Positions 1-6,163 of a stretch of 6,163 bases of DNA are shown here, piece by piece; the first letter of the stretch is position 1, and each line of letters begins with the position of its first letter. Location of the stretch: assembly GCA_030621075.1 (NCBI GenBank), contig JAUXII010000065.1:1-6163 (forward strand). Reading direction: 5' to 3'. Position numbers and translations under genes: made by a program. This DNA is from Lentimicrobiaceae bacterium. GTDB lineage: Bacteria; Bacteroidota; Bacteroidia; Bacteroidales; JAGONC01. The notes under the pieces were generated by a model. That model ran no database searches. It was not told the DNA's origin and saw only the letters and a program-made list of their open reading frames with translations.

Positions 1-504
1 ACTAAAGGCAATTCCCCTTTTCGAATTATTTTTTTCCCTGATTTGTAAGGATTCATTAAGATAATACAATGCAGTATCATATTCCTGCATTTGAAAATAG
101 ATATACCCGATATTATGAACTGCTGATGAAATAGCTATTGGGTTATTAATACCTTCCAATAACAGGAATGCTTTTTGATAATATTCCAATGCTTTATCGT
201 AATTACCTGTTAAAGAATAAACCTCACCTATCCTTTGCAAAGCATAGGCAGAAGGGATTTCATCATTGTGTTTAACAGATATTTCCAATGATTCTTTATA
301 ATATGGTATAGCCTTTTGATAAAACCCAACAAGCAAATAATTATCACCGATTTCCCTTAATAATTTTGCCATTTCAATGCCTGATGATTGTTCAAGAAGC
401 CTTTCCAGGCTGTCGATTGCAGGAGAATTTTGAGAAATGCTATCTTTTGCCGTAAGGAGTGAAAATACTACTGCAAACAAAAAGATGATTTTATTGATTT
501 TCAT
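1..504 (-). CDS. Exported TPR-repeat protein, N-terminal part (C-terminus beyond left edge)
   Basis: The reading frame starts at ATG (504-502) and stays open to the window edge, giving 168 residues with no stop, so the gene is 3'-truncated by the window. Residues 1-25 look like a Sec signal peptide (MKINKIIFLFAVVFSLL, then a probable cut near SISQ). Three TPR units follow at a spacing of about 38-40 residues: roughly 46-80 (IGDNYLLVGFYQKAIPYY), 85-120 (IGEVYSLTGNYDKALEYY) and 125-160 (IGYIYFQMQEYDTALYY); a fourth seems to begin at the edge. This spacing is typical of the TPR_12-like arrays that, in Bacteroidota, often precede a membrane helix plus a histidine kinase, adenylate cyclase or LuxR-type output domain. 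That is known of the family; no output domain is visible here, so the role is unassigned. TPRs mediate protein-protein contacts. The start is chosen because it gives the signal peptide; the next Met (residue 44) would remove it. No Shine-Dalgarno sequence is visible. Confidence 0.88.
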   Translation of the reverse strand, partial: MKINKIIFLFAVVFSLLTAKDSISQNSPAIDSLERLLEQSSGIEMAKLLREIGDNYLLVGFYQKAIPYYKESLEISVKHNDEIPSAYALQRIGEVYSLTGNYDKALEYYQKAFLLLEGINNPIAISSAVHNIGYIYFQMQEYDTALYYLNESLQIREKNNSKRGIAFS

Positions 505-505
505 A

Positions 506-703
506 TTACAAAAGTACTTTTTTTACAGGGGCAGGTAATTTAGTAAGAACTAATAAATTTTGATACTCGGGAATTTGCAAAAAAAGGCTGCCTGTACTAC
601 CATCAAATTTAGCAACAGCAAAATTTTTACCGGTTGTGGTGGTTTCAGGATGTGAATGACCACATACTATTAATCCATTATTGTTAAATAGTTCTTCGGC
701 TCC
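506..703 (-). pseudogene. Decayed gene end (65 codons, no start codon)
   Basis: A reading frame runs on the minus strand from just after an in-frame TAA (706-704) to a TAA at 508-506, one base before the TPR gene ATG. It contains no ATG or GTG, and its only TTG is about two-thirds of the way through, so it cannot be a normal gene. The peptide nevertheless looks protein-like: it includes ELFNNNGLIVCGHSHPETT, then GKNFAVAKFDGSTGSL, and ends LPAPVKKVLL. Two weak readings are possible. The FAVAKFDGSTG part resembles one blade of a repeat beta-propeller (delta-60 or SBBP type). The LIVCGHSH part resembles the last metal-binding motif (GHTH/GHSH) of calcineurin-like phosphoesterases. Just upstream a second frame reads NPYNIAEIIKEP, consistent with a frameshifted continuation. 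I infer a remnant of a once longer gene; its identity is unsettled. Confidence 0.42.
508..538 (-). promoter_or_regulatory. Candidate Bacteroidota-type promoter for the TPR gene
   Basis: On the minus strand TACTTTTGT (516-508) matches the Bacteroidota -7 consensus TAnnTTTGY exactly. A TTA (538-536) lies 19 bases upstream, one mismatch from the TTG -33 element. The box ends only three bases before the ATG at 504, so if it is used the transcript would have almost no leader. The match is short in AT-rich DNA and could be chance. Confidence 0.4.
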
Positions 704-790
704 TTAATAATTTCCGCAATGTTGTATGGATTAGGCTAATTTTGAGACAAAACAGATTCAGCATTTGAGTGGCAAGGGTTGCGGGTTTAT
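704..790. other. Intergenic segment after the CotH gene, no gene seen
   Basis: This stretch follows the TAG of the CotH-domain gene. Stops interrupt all the minus frames I read, and the longest ATG-led frame on that strand is 26 codons with no family resemblance. I see no clear hairpin followed by a T-run on the minus strand, so no intrinsic terminator can be called for the CotH gene. With 506-703 it forms a 285-base zone without an intact gene, probably debris of a lost gene or old insertion. Confidence 0.5.
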
Positions 791-3775
791 CTATTCCACT
801 ATAAATTTCCCAGTGCCGGGAATATTATTGTTTTTATCTGAGAATCTGCAAATATACATTCCATTTGGCAGGCCATCCCTTGAAATTTCAATCCGGTTTG
901 TATTTATATTTTCTATTCGTTTAACCATTTTACCATAAACATTATATACCAGGATTTCACCATCCTCTATTTCAGAAGCAGAAGTAACTTGCAGAATAGC
1001 TGAAGTAATAAAAGGATTAGGATAAATAATAAAAGAAAAGATTTTCGTTTCCTGTTTTGGGATATTTACAATGCAGCTATTCACCTTTCCGGGTGTTCCA
1101 TGATCGTCAGAGGCGATCCAGCTTTCGGGGAGGGCATTATCATATTGCCAGTTTATTAACTCGAGTGTAGGCCCTGTTCCGTCGGGAGCGGTTGGCCATG
1201 GCTCCTGGTCATCATAATGTACAGTATCAATTAAGGTTCCATCGTTGTTGTATAGCCTTATTAGTTCACCGCTATTACTAATTCCAAAATCAAATTCTCC
1301 GATATAATTCTCAACGTCGGGAAAAAATTCGTTAAATGTCGATGAATCTCTGGCTAATACCAGGTAACCTAAAGGATCAATAAGCGTACCTTCAGGGAAT
1401 ACAAATTCATGTTCATCATTATCATCCTTAAAAACCCAGTTAGTTATGTTTAACTCATATTCATGAGGATTATAAAATTCAAGCCAATCTCTTGTATCGA
1501 AATTATTTGCCGAATTATAATTGATCTCGTTAATCACAAGTGAATCTGCAAATTCTTTCTCTTTGAACCTTGCAGTAATAAAATCTCCCATACTTAAAAC
1601 TAAAATGACATCGTCAACAGTATCAGAGGGAGTAACTGTATGATTGTTCAATATCCATTGGTCAAATTCGTAATTTGGGTTAGTAGGAATTGCTTTAAGT
1701 TTGTTATCAATTCCCCCAAAATAAGATCCTACCCATACAAATTCTTCTAACTCAAGCGAATTGAGTTGTACTTTTCCAACACCGGCAGGCTCTACATCAA
1801 TTGTAATTTCATAAGGGCCGGTCAGGTTGTAACAGTCGATAAGCCCTTCCGGGAGGTAGTCGTGCCTGCAGGTGATAAAGTTTCTGATTTTTTGAACATT
1901 GTTCTCCCATTGGCTAACAGTGCCTCCCCAGCGGGCAACATGCGCCGGCATTTCCGGTGCCATTATACTTGCAATAGTATCCAAATAGTTTATCATTCTT
2001 TCGGGACGAAATACTGTATTATAAAGATCGATATAGCGGGTAATATAATACTGGTCAAATTCGGCATTCTCCCTCAATTGATTGAGGATGACAATGTGTT
2101 CTTCAGGATCAAAGGTTAGTCCTTCGGGGAAACAAGGTGATGCATAAGGGGATATTTCCGGAACGCCGGTATAATTAATGTAATGTGCAAAAGTTGCATC
2201 TTCATCCCATAAAATATAGCCCCATTTTCGATGACCACCCTCGGGATCATTGCCTTTCCACCAGCCTACATTCCAGTTTAACCAGTCAGAACAAACCACA
2301 AACGAATTAATATGAACATAATCAACCAGGCTTGTATAATCATATTGCGATTTAACATATTCAAAATTATCCTGGTTGCCCATATCATTGTATTTGATAA
2401 AATTACGCAATGCATTCCAGTCATCCCATGCAGCCTGTCCACCATATTCGGCCCAGGACGAACCCCAAAGCATAAGATAATAAATATCGTATTTGCCCTG
2501 CTCGTAATAATACTTAGTAAAGTCATGGTCACTCACTTTCTCGCGGAAACCATATAATCCCCAGAATATTCCATTAACATAAAGAAGGCCTTTTTCTCCT
2601 TTGCGTACATCAAGGTTCATTCCTCCCATTTCTGCTGTATTTTGCACAAAATAATCTCTTAAAAGAGCGCTTGAATCAATACCGGGATAATTGTCATCAC
2701 CGGCGGCTCTAATAATTATCCTTTGATATTCATCCCTGTCAGTTAATGGAATAAGATTTTCTCTTATAGCATAGTTATAGCCACATTCATCACGGGTGAT
2801 ATAGTCGATGCTACGCTGGTCGTGGACCCACGAATCCTGGCCATGCTTATTAAATTCGCCATAACCAAAAGTTGTTCGTTCACCTTGTTTGTTAAAATAT
2901 TCAAAAGTACCAAATGGCATTAAAAACTGATTTCCGTTTAAGAGATTTTCCAACTGTGCGGCTGAAGTTGACATAACTGCCAATTGATGAGTAACATCAA
3001 TAAAATAGGTGTTGAATTCTATCAGGCCATCTAAAATATTATTATTGTTGCTGATGGTTCGTGCATTTACAATTGTGGTTGAAGTAATATTAATTGGGCC
3101 GGAATAAACGGGAGAAGAAGAAGTTGGTTCAGAACCATTGGTTGTATAATGGATTTCGGAGTTCGGTTCGTTTGTGGTAATTTCCACTGTTATAGATCCT
3201 GTATAAAATCCTGCATCCATGCTCATGTCCGGCTTCGCAGTATAAGCTGAATATGGAATAGAAGTGTTATTTGAGTTTCCGGGAGTTGGGTTAGTAAAAA
3301 TACTCCAGTCAATAGCACCATTTGAAGATCGTCCTCTTGAATGGCCATTTTGTGTAATCTGAAGCTGGTATTGTTGCAGAATAACACTATCAGGGCTTGA
3401 AAGTATGATGTATTCAGGATTATCTTTTGTTTGTGTTAACATAAAATTTGTATGGTAGTGCCCACCCGAAACCTCATTTCTTCCCGAAGTCCAAATCGTA
3501 ATAAATTCACCTGCCTGAATTGTAATACCGTCAGGGAATTGCCATTTAGTGGAATTCGAGGATTTATCACTTAAAAAATAACCACTGATATCAACAGCAT
3601 TACTACCTGAATTATATAATTCAATCCAATCCTCATATTTACCATAATTATCGGTAATTGTACTTAAATTCGAAACAGAGTATTCATTAATTACAACCTG
3701 GCCTGATAAAGAGAGTTGAAATATCACAAATATGATCAGAAAAAGTGGCGAAAATTGTACAGAAAGTGCTTTCAT
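791..3775 (-). CDS. Secreted CotH kinase-family protein with two lamin-tail domains and T9SS sorting domain
   Basis: Complete gene of 994 residues, ATG at 3775-3773, TAG at 793-791. Order: signal peptide 1-25 (hydrophobic LFLIIFVIFQLSLSG); LTD 27-170 (VVINEYSVSN, DWIELYNSGSNAVDISGYFLSD); chitobiase-C/Fn3-associated-like domain about 180-258 (IHYTTNGSEPTSSSPVYSGP); CotH domain about 262-640; InlB-B-repeat-like domain about 655-737 (ITARF end); second LTD about 745-900 (LVINEINYNS, DWLEFYNP); T9SS type A sorting domain about 915-994 (YPNPF, VYNVYGKMV, GLPNGMYICRF). In the CotH domain I see NGIFWGLYGFREK (401-413), SDWLNWN (496-502, kinase-like D-x4-N) and ILWDEDATF (521-529, metal-binding acidic motif). 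CotH in Bacillus is an atypical spore-coat protein kinase; family members here are predicted to be exported across both membranes and anchored or released by T9SS. LTDs and the chitobiase-like domain suggest binding to surface or carbohydrate targets (inference). Substrate unknown. The start has an A-rich upstream run and no Shine-Dalgarno sequence. Confidence 0.93.
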   Translation of the reverse strand: MKALSVQFSPLFLIIFVIFQLSLSGQVVINEYSVSNLSTITDNYGKYEDWIELYNSGSNAVDISGYFLSDKSSNSTKWQFPDGITIQAGEFITIWTSGRNEVSGGHYHTNFMLTQTKDNPEYIILSSPDSVILQQYQLQITQNGHSRGRSSNGAIDWSIFTNPTPGNSNNTSIPYSAYTAKPDMSMDAGFYTGSITVEITTNEPNSEIHYTTNGSEPTSSSPVYSGPINITSTTIVNARTISNNNNILDGLIEFNTYFIDVTHQLAVMSTSAAQLENLLNGNQFLMPFGTFEYFNKQGERTTFGYGEFNKHGQDSWVHDQRSIDYITRDECGYNYAIRENLIPLTDRDEYQRIIIRAAGDDNYPGIDSSALLRDYFVQNTAEMGGMNLDVRKGEKGLLYVNGIFWGLYGFREKVSDHDFTKYYYEQGKYDIYYLMLWGSSWAEYGGQAAWDDWNALRNFIKYNDMGNQDNFEYVKSQYDYTSLVDYVHINSFVVCSDWLNWNVGWWKGNDPEGGHRKWGYILWDEDATFAHYINYTGVPEISPYASPCFPEGLTFDPEEHIVILNQLRENAEFDQYYITRYIDLYNTVFRPERMINYLDTIASIMAPEMPAHVARWGGTVSQWENNVQKIRNFITCRHDYLPEGLIDCYNLTGPYEITIDVEPAGVGKVQLNSLELEEFVWVGSYFGGIDNKLKAIPTNPNYEFDQWILNNHTVTPSDTVDDVILVLSMGDFITARFKEKEFADSLVINEINYNSANNFDTRDWLEFYNPHEYELNITNWVFKDDNDEHEFVFPEGTLIDPLGYLVLARDSSTFNEFFPDVENYIGEFDFGISNSGELIRLYNNDGTLIDTVHYDDQEPWPTAPDGTGPTLELINWQYDNALPESWIASDDHGTPGKVNSCIVNIPKQETKIFSFIIYPNPFITSAILQVTSASEIEDGEILVYNVYGKMVKRIENINTNRIEISRDGLPNGMYICRFSDKNNNIPGTGKFIVE

Positions 3776-3783
3776 TTTTTTTA

Positions 3784-3816
3784 GTAAATATACAATTTTA
3801 ATTTAAATAATGTGAA
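3784..3816 (-). promoter_or_regulatory. Weak candidate promoter for the CotH-domain gene
   Basis: Minus-strand TATATTTAC (3792-3784) differs at one base from the Bacteroidota -7 box TAnnTTTGY. A TTC (3816-3814) lies 21 bases upstream, one mismatch from TTG. The box sits 8 bases before the ATG, followed by an A-rich run typical of Bacteroidota starts. With two mismatches in very AT-rich DNA this is only a candidate, but a promoter is expected in this gap. Confidence 0.28.
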
Positions 3817-3834
3817 AAAAGATTAAAATTATTA

Positions 3835-3932
3835 TTGGTACAAACCCCCACTCCTGGTATTAACAGATATGGAAACAGATAAACAACTCAGATACAGATT
3901 TACCCTCTGTTCGCATGTGAGATTTTCATCCA
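3835..3932. other. Intergenic gap with spaced CAGAT repeats, no convincing gene
   Basis: This is the middle of the 192-base gap between the propeller gene and the CotH gene. CAGAT occurs four times in 36 bases on the plus strand (3864, 3876, 3889, 3895), three of them as ACAGAT. The base composition here is less AT-rich than the promoter-proximal part at 3776-3834. A 33-codon minus-strand frame (3933-3832) crosses it but has no ribosome-binding signal or family resemblance. The block may be a piece of a dispersed noncoding element; this cannot be shown from one copy. Confidence 0.35.
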
Positions 3933-3960
3933 TGTTAGCGGTTAAAAACACCGGCTAACA
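3933..3960 (-). terminator. Hairpin just downstream of the propeller gene, terminator-like without a T-run
   Basis: TGTTAGC (3933-3939) pairs with GCTAACA (3954-3960), and the inner GGT (3940-3942) pairs with ACC (3950-3952), with one bulged base (3953) and a 7-base loop (3943-3949). The hairpin begins 7 bases after the TAG of the propeller gene, where a 3'-end structure is expected. On the minus strand it is followed by TGGATGAAAATC, not a T-tract, so it is not a canonical intrinsic terminator. It could be an RNA 3'-end stabiliser or mark a processed end. Confidence 0.4.
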
Positions 3961-3967
3961 TTGTCTT

Positions 3968-6163
3968 CTATTTTAAAAATAATATCCTTTTCGTTTCGGA
4001 AAAATCATTCCCAACTTTCAGGTGATAAAAATAAACTCCCGGCTTAACAGCATTGCCGGAATTATCTTTACCATCCCAAATTACAGAATGCTGACCTGCT
4101 TCCATATTTTGATCTATTAGGGATTTAACTTTTTGCCCTTTCAGATTATATATCGTCAACTCTGTGTTCTCCGTGATCCCTGTGGTTGAAAAAGAAATCG
4201 TTGTTGTTTGATTGAACGGATTTGGGAAATTTGAAAGTTTACACTCCGTTTCATTACAAGTAGAATTAAAATCATCATCAATTCCAACAGTTTCATTATT
4301 GAGGATTTGAAAAGAGCAATCTGTAGAGACATAAAGGTAATCGTTTGTATATGCTAAACCTCTGCACCAACCCGCAGTTTGAAAAAATTCATCACGAAAA
4401 GGAGCATTGGGATTGCTCACATCTATTTTCAGGAAACCGCCTATCAGGTTTTCAATATAAGCATAATCTCCATGAACATGGATATTTGAATAACTGGAGA
4501 GATCATCATCAAAATATGATCCGATAATCTGGGGGGCATTGATAACACTGATGTCAACTATTTGAAGTTGTTCCTGAGAAACAACATAAAGTAAGTCTTC
4601 TACCGCAAAAATACCTGTTACTTCTCCGGCAGCAGTAAAAGATGTAACAATTTGGGGATTTATACTTTCATTTACATCCACTATCCATACTTCACCTCCG
4701 GAATCTCCAACAAAGGCGTATCCGTTATCTACATATATTTTACTGCCATTTTCTGTACCGAGCGTGATAAAACTTATTAATGCCGGATTTGAGGGAACCT
4801 GCAGATCCGTTATCTGAAGAGTATTGCCCACCACAAGATATGTATATGGTTCACCGGTAAATAAGTCCTCTACATCTGCTGCATATTCTCCGGCATACAC
4901 TGGCAGATCAGGATCGCTAATATCCACGATCACAAGGAGTTCATTCATCATATCCGGAATATATGCATGGTCATCTTTTACAGCAAGTATAGTGCAGAAA
5001 CTGGGATATCCTATAGAATAATTTCCTCTGGGAAAAGGATTATACGGATCACTTATATCAACAATATTAAGACCACTATTAAACCAATCTCCCATATCTA
5101 CTATGTAAGCAAAATTACCTGAGACCTGTATTCCACGCGAATAATAAGCTTCCACATTAATGCTTCCTTCAAGTACAAAGTTCAATGGATCTTGTATATC
5201 CTGTATTTTTATAGAATTGGAGCTTACTTCAAACAGTCTGTCTCCATCCACAAATAGATTACCACTTCCTCCATAGCTTGCTGCTACAAAAGGATTATCA
5301 GGATCAGACACATCTATGACTTCAATAGAAGAAGGAGTTGACACTGATATAACAAAATATTGAGGATTTATTGTTGCTATACGCGTGACCGATCCGTCAA
5401 AATCGATAGATAACTTAAAGAGCGGATTCACGGGATCACTTACATCAATGATATGACATCCACCAGCTCCACCAGCTATATAAGCATATCCGTTTTCTAC
5501 AATAATTTGGTTTCCACAAGGACAGACACCAATGATTTCAAGTTCTGAAACAAAAGTGGGGTTTTCAGGATTAAAGATATCGAGGATAGTAAGGATCATG
5601 CCAGATGTAGATGAGATATAAGCATAATCGCCCACTATATCGAGACCAACAGCAGCTGGTTTCTCATAAAAACCAATGGAATCCGGTGCTGCGGGATCGG
5701 ATACATCCAATACCCAAAAGCCGGTTCCATCACAAACATAGAGATTATTATTTCTGAGATATAAAGTATGTGCTCTTCTCAATGAGTATGTGGAAATGAG
5801 TTCCATATTATTTATATTGACAATTCTTACTCCTTCATGGTCACCAATATAAGCGTAATCCCCTTCTACCAGTATATCATTAGAACCCATAATCTGTCCT
5901 TGTTTCAACGTGTAAAAGGGAGTATAAACCCTGGAAAGAAACACGGGATTTGATATATCAGATATATCAATATGCCAGGGTCCATCTGCAAACGAACACC
6001 AGACGTTATCACCACAAGCAAAGACATCGCTCATGCCCTGCCACATACAACTTCCTACATGCTGGATATTTCCATTATCCTTAAAATCTGCTGATCCCAC
6101 GAAATTTCCTGTGGGTATTGTCCATCCATCCGAAAGAATTTCCTGGTCTTCAGAAATCCTCTC
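3968..6163 (-). CDS. LVIVD-repeat beta-propeller protein with T9SS sorting domain (N-terminus beyond right edge)
   Basis: The frame ends at TAG (3970-3968) and is open without a stop to the right edge, giving 731 visible residues. A GTG at 6100-6098 could be read as a start, but the 21 codons before it are open and sensible (ERISEDQEILSDGW), and no signal peptide follows the GTG. A T9SS cargo needs one, so the real start is outside the window. Most of the protein is an array of about 13 LVIVD repeats of about 43 residues, each with a DYAYI-like strand and a VDVSDPxNP turn. It is followed by a linker (VGIDDDFNSTCNETEC) and, over the last 90 or so residues (3971-4237), a FlgD-like T9SS type A sorting domain with FPNPFNQTTTISF, LTIYNLKGQKVKSL, WDGKDNSGNAVKPGVYFYHL and the terminal KRILFLK. 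LVIVD repeats fold as beta-propeller blades; such proteins are predicted to be exposed on the cell surface or secreted, with unknown ligand. No enzymatic motif is seen. Confidence 0.9.
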   Translation of the reverse strand, partial: ERISEDQEILSDGWTIPTGNFVGSADFKDNGNIQHVGSCMWQGMSDVFACGDNVWCSFADGPWHIDISDISNPVFLSRVYTPFYTLKQGQIMGSNDILVEGDYAYIGDHEGVRIVNINNMELISTYSLRRAHTLYLRNNNLYVCDGTGFWVLDVSDPAAPDSIGFYEKPAAVGLDIVGDYAYISSTSGMILTILDIFNPENPTFVSELEIIGVCPCGNQIIVENGYAYIAGGAGGCHIIDVSDPVNPLFKLSIDFDGSVTRIATINPQYFVISVSTPSSIEVIDVSDPDNPFVAASYGGSGNLFVDGDRLFEVSSNSIKIQDIQDPLNFVLEGSINVEAYYSRGIQVSGNFAYIVDMGDWFNSGLNIVDISDPYNPFPRGNYSIGYPSFCTILAVKDDHAYIPDMMNELLVIVDISDPDLPVYAGEYAADVEDLFTGEPYTYLVVGNTLQITDLQVPSNPALISFITLGTENGSKIYVDNGYAFVGDSGGEVWIVDVNESINPQIVTSFTAAGEVTGIFAVEDLLYVVSQEQLQIVDISVINAPQIIGSYFDDDLSSYSNIHVHGDYAYIENLIGGFLKIDVSNPNAPFRDEFFQTAGWCRGLAYTNDYLYVSTDCSFQILNNETVGIDDDFNSTCNETECKLSNFPNPFNQTTTISFSTTGITENTELTIYNLKGQKVKSLIDQNMEAGQHSVIWDGKDNSGNAVKPGVYFYHLKVGNDFSETKRILFLK
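4391..6013 (-). repeat. Array of about 13 LVIVD repeats within the propeller gene
   Basis: Counting residues from the GTG at 6100, repeat cores begin at about 43 (HIDISDISNP), 91 (VRIVNINNME), 129 (WVLDVSDPAAP), 171, 216, 260 (EVIDVSDPDNP), 298, 345 (NIVDISDPYNP), 390 (VIVDISDPDLP), 429, 472, 513 and 557 (LKIDVSNPNAP). Steps vary from 38 to 48, mean about 43. Repeats 5, 6, 8 and 9 are closest to consensus; 2, 7 and 10-12 have lost the DP turn. A half-repeat (FQILNNETVG, about 597) closes the array. At DNA level the plus strand shows recurring GGATCACTTACATC-like pieces (near 5047 and 5432), but the copies have diverged too far to suggest recent duplication. Confidence 0.85.

Noticed and set aside
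690..790. Possible insertion-sequence end or small RNA between the CotH and TPR genes
   Set aside because: I see no terminal inverted repeat pair, target duplication, transposase piece or clear RNA fold.
1766..2557. Open frames on both strands inside the CotH gene (plus 1766-2119, plus 2312-2557, minus 2278-2532)
   Set aside because: They overlap the conserved CotH domain in other frames, and their translations show no family resemblance.
3794..3830. Inverted repeat AATTTTAAT / ATTAAAATT upstream of the CotH gene
   Set aside because: The 9-bp arms are purely A/T with a 19-base loop in very AT-rich DNA, so a chance match is likely and the stem would be weak.
3832..3933. 33-codon minus-strand frame in the intergenic gap, starting MDENLTCEQRVN
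   Set aside because: It has no ribosome-binding signal or known family, its start codon overlaps the hairpin stem, and its composition follows the CAGAT repeats; more likely noncoding.
4345..5021. Plus-strand open frames inside the propeller gene (4345-4527 and 4824-5021)
   Set aside because: They run antisense to well-formed LVIVD repeats and their sequences are the expected by-product of those repeats.
4391..6013. Recurring GGATCA-type DNA pieces in the propeller gene as a CRISPR or tandem DNA repeat
   Set aside because: They reflect codons for the repeated VDVSDP motif, are not identical, and sit in an open reading frame.

Overview
The window is AT-rich and every supported gene lies on the minus strand. 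The two large genes encode secreted multidomain proteins that end in C-terminal sorting domains of the type IX secretion system (T9SS). T9SS is essentially confined to Bacteroidota and close relatives, so the source is most likely a Bacteroidota bacterium (an environmental Bacteroidales- or Flavobacteriales-like lineage; I cannot place it more finely). The A-rich start regions without Shine-Dalgarno sequences, and a TAnnTTTG-type promoter box, agree with this.

Layout in transcription order (right to left). 6163-3968: the 3' part of a beta-propeller protein built from about 13 LVIVD repeats with a FlgD-like T9SS sorting domain; its true start lies beyond the right edge. 3967-3776: an intergenic gap with a stable hairpin just after the propeller gene, a stretch of CAGAT repeats and a weak promoter for the next gene. 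3775-791: a complete 994-residue secreted protein with the order signal peptide, lamin-tail domain (LTD), chitobiase-C-like domain, CotH kinase domain, InlB-like repeat, second LTD, T9SS sorting domain. 790-506: non-functional sequence holding a 65-codon fragment that has no start codon and looks like a decayed gene end. 504-1: the first 168 residues of an exported tetratricopeptide-repeat (TPR) protein that runs off the left edge.

The two large genes are both predicted cell-surface or extracellular T9SS cargo, but nothing shows that they act in one pathway. The gap between them contains both a terminator-like hairpin and a possible promoter, so they are probably separate transcription units. 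The TPR protein resembles the N-terminal sensor half of Bacteroidota TPR signalling proteins, but its effector domain, if any, is outside the window. I found no RNA genes, CRISPR array, intact mobile element or phage gene, and no clear sign of a new multi-gene system. The most interesting items are the secreted CotH kinase architecture, the LVIVD repeat array, and the gene debris between the CotH and TPR genes.
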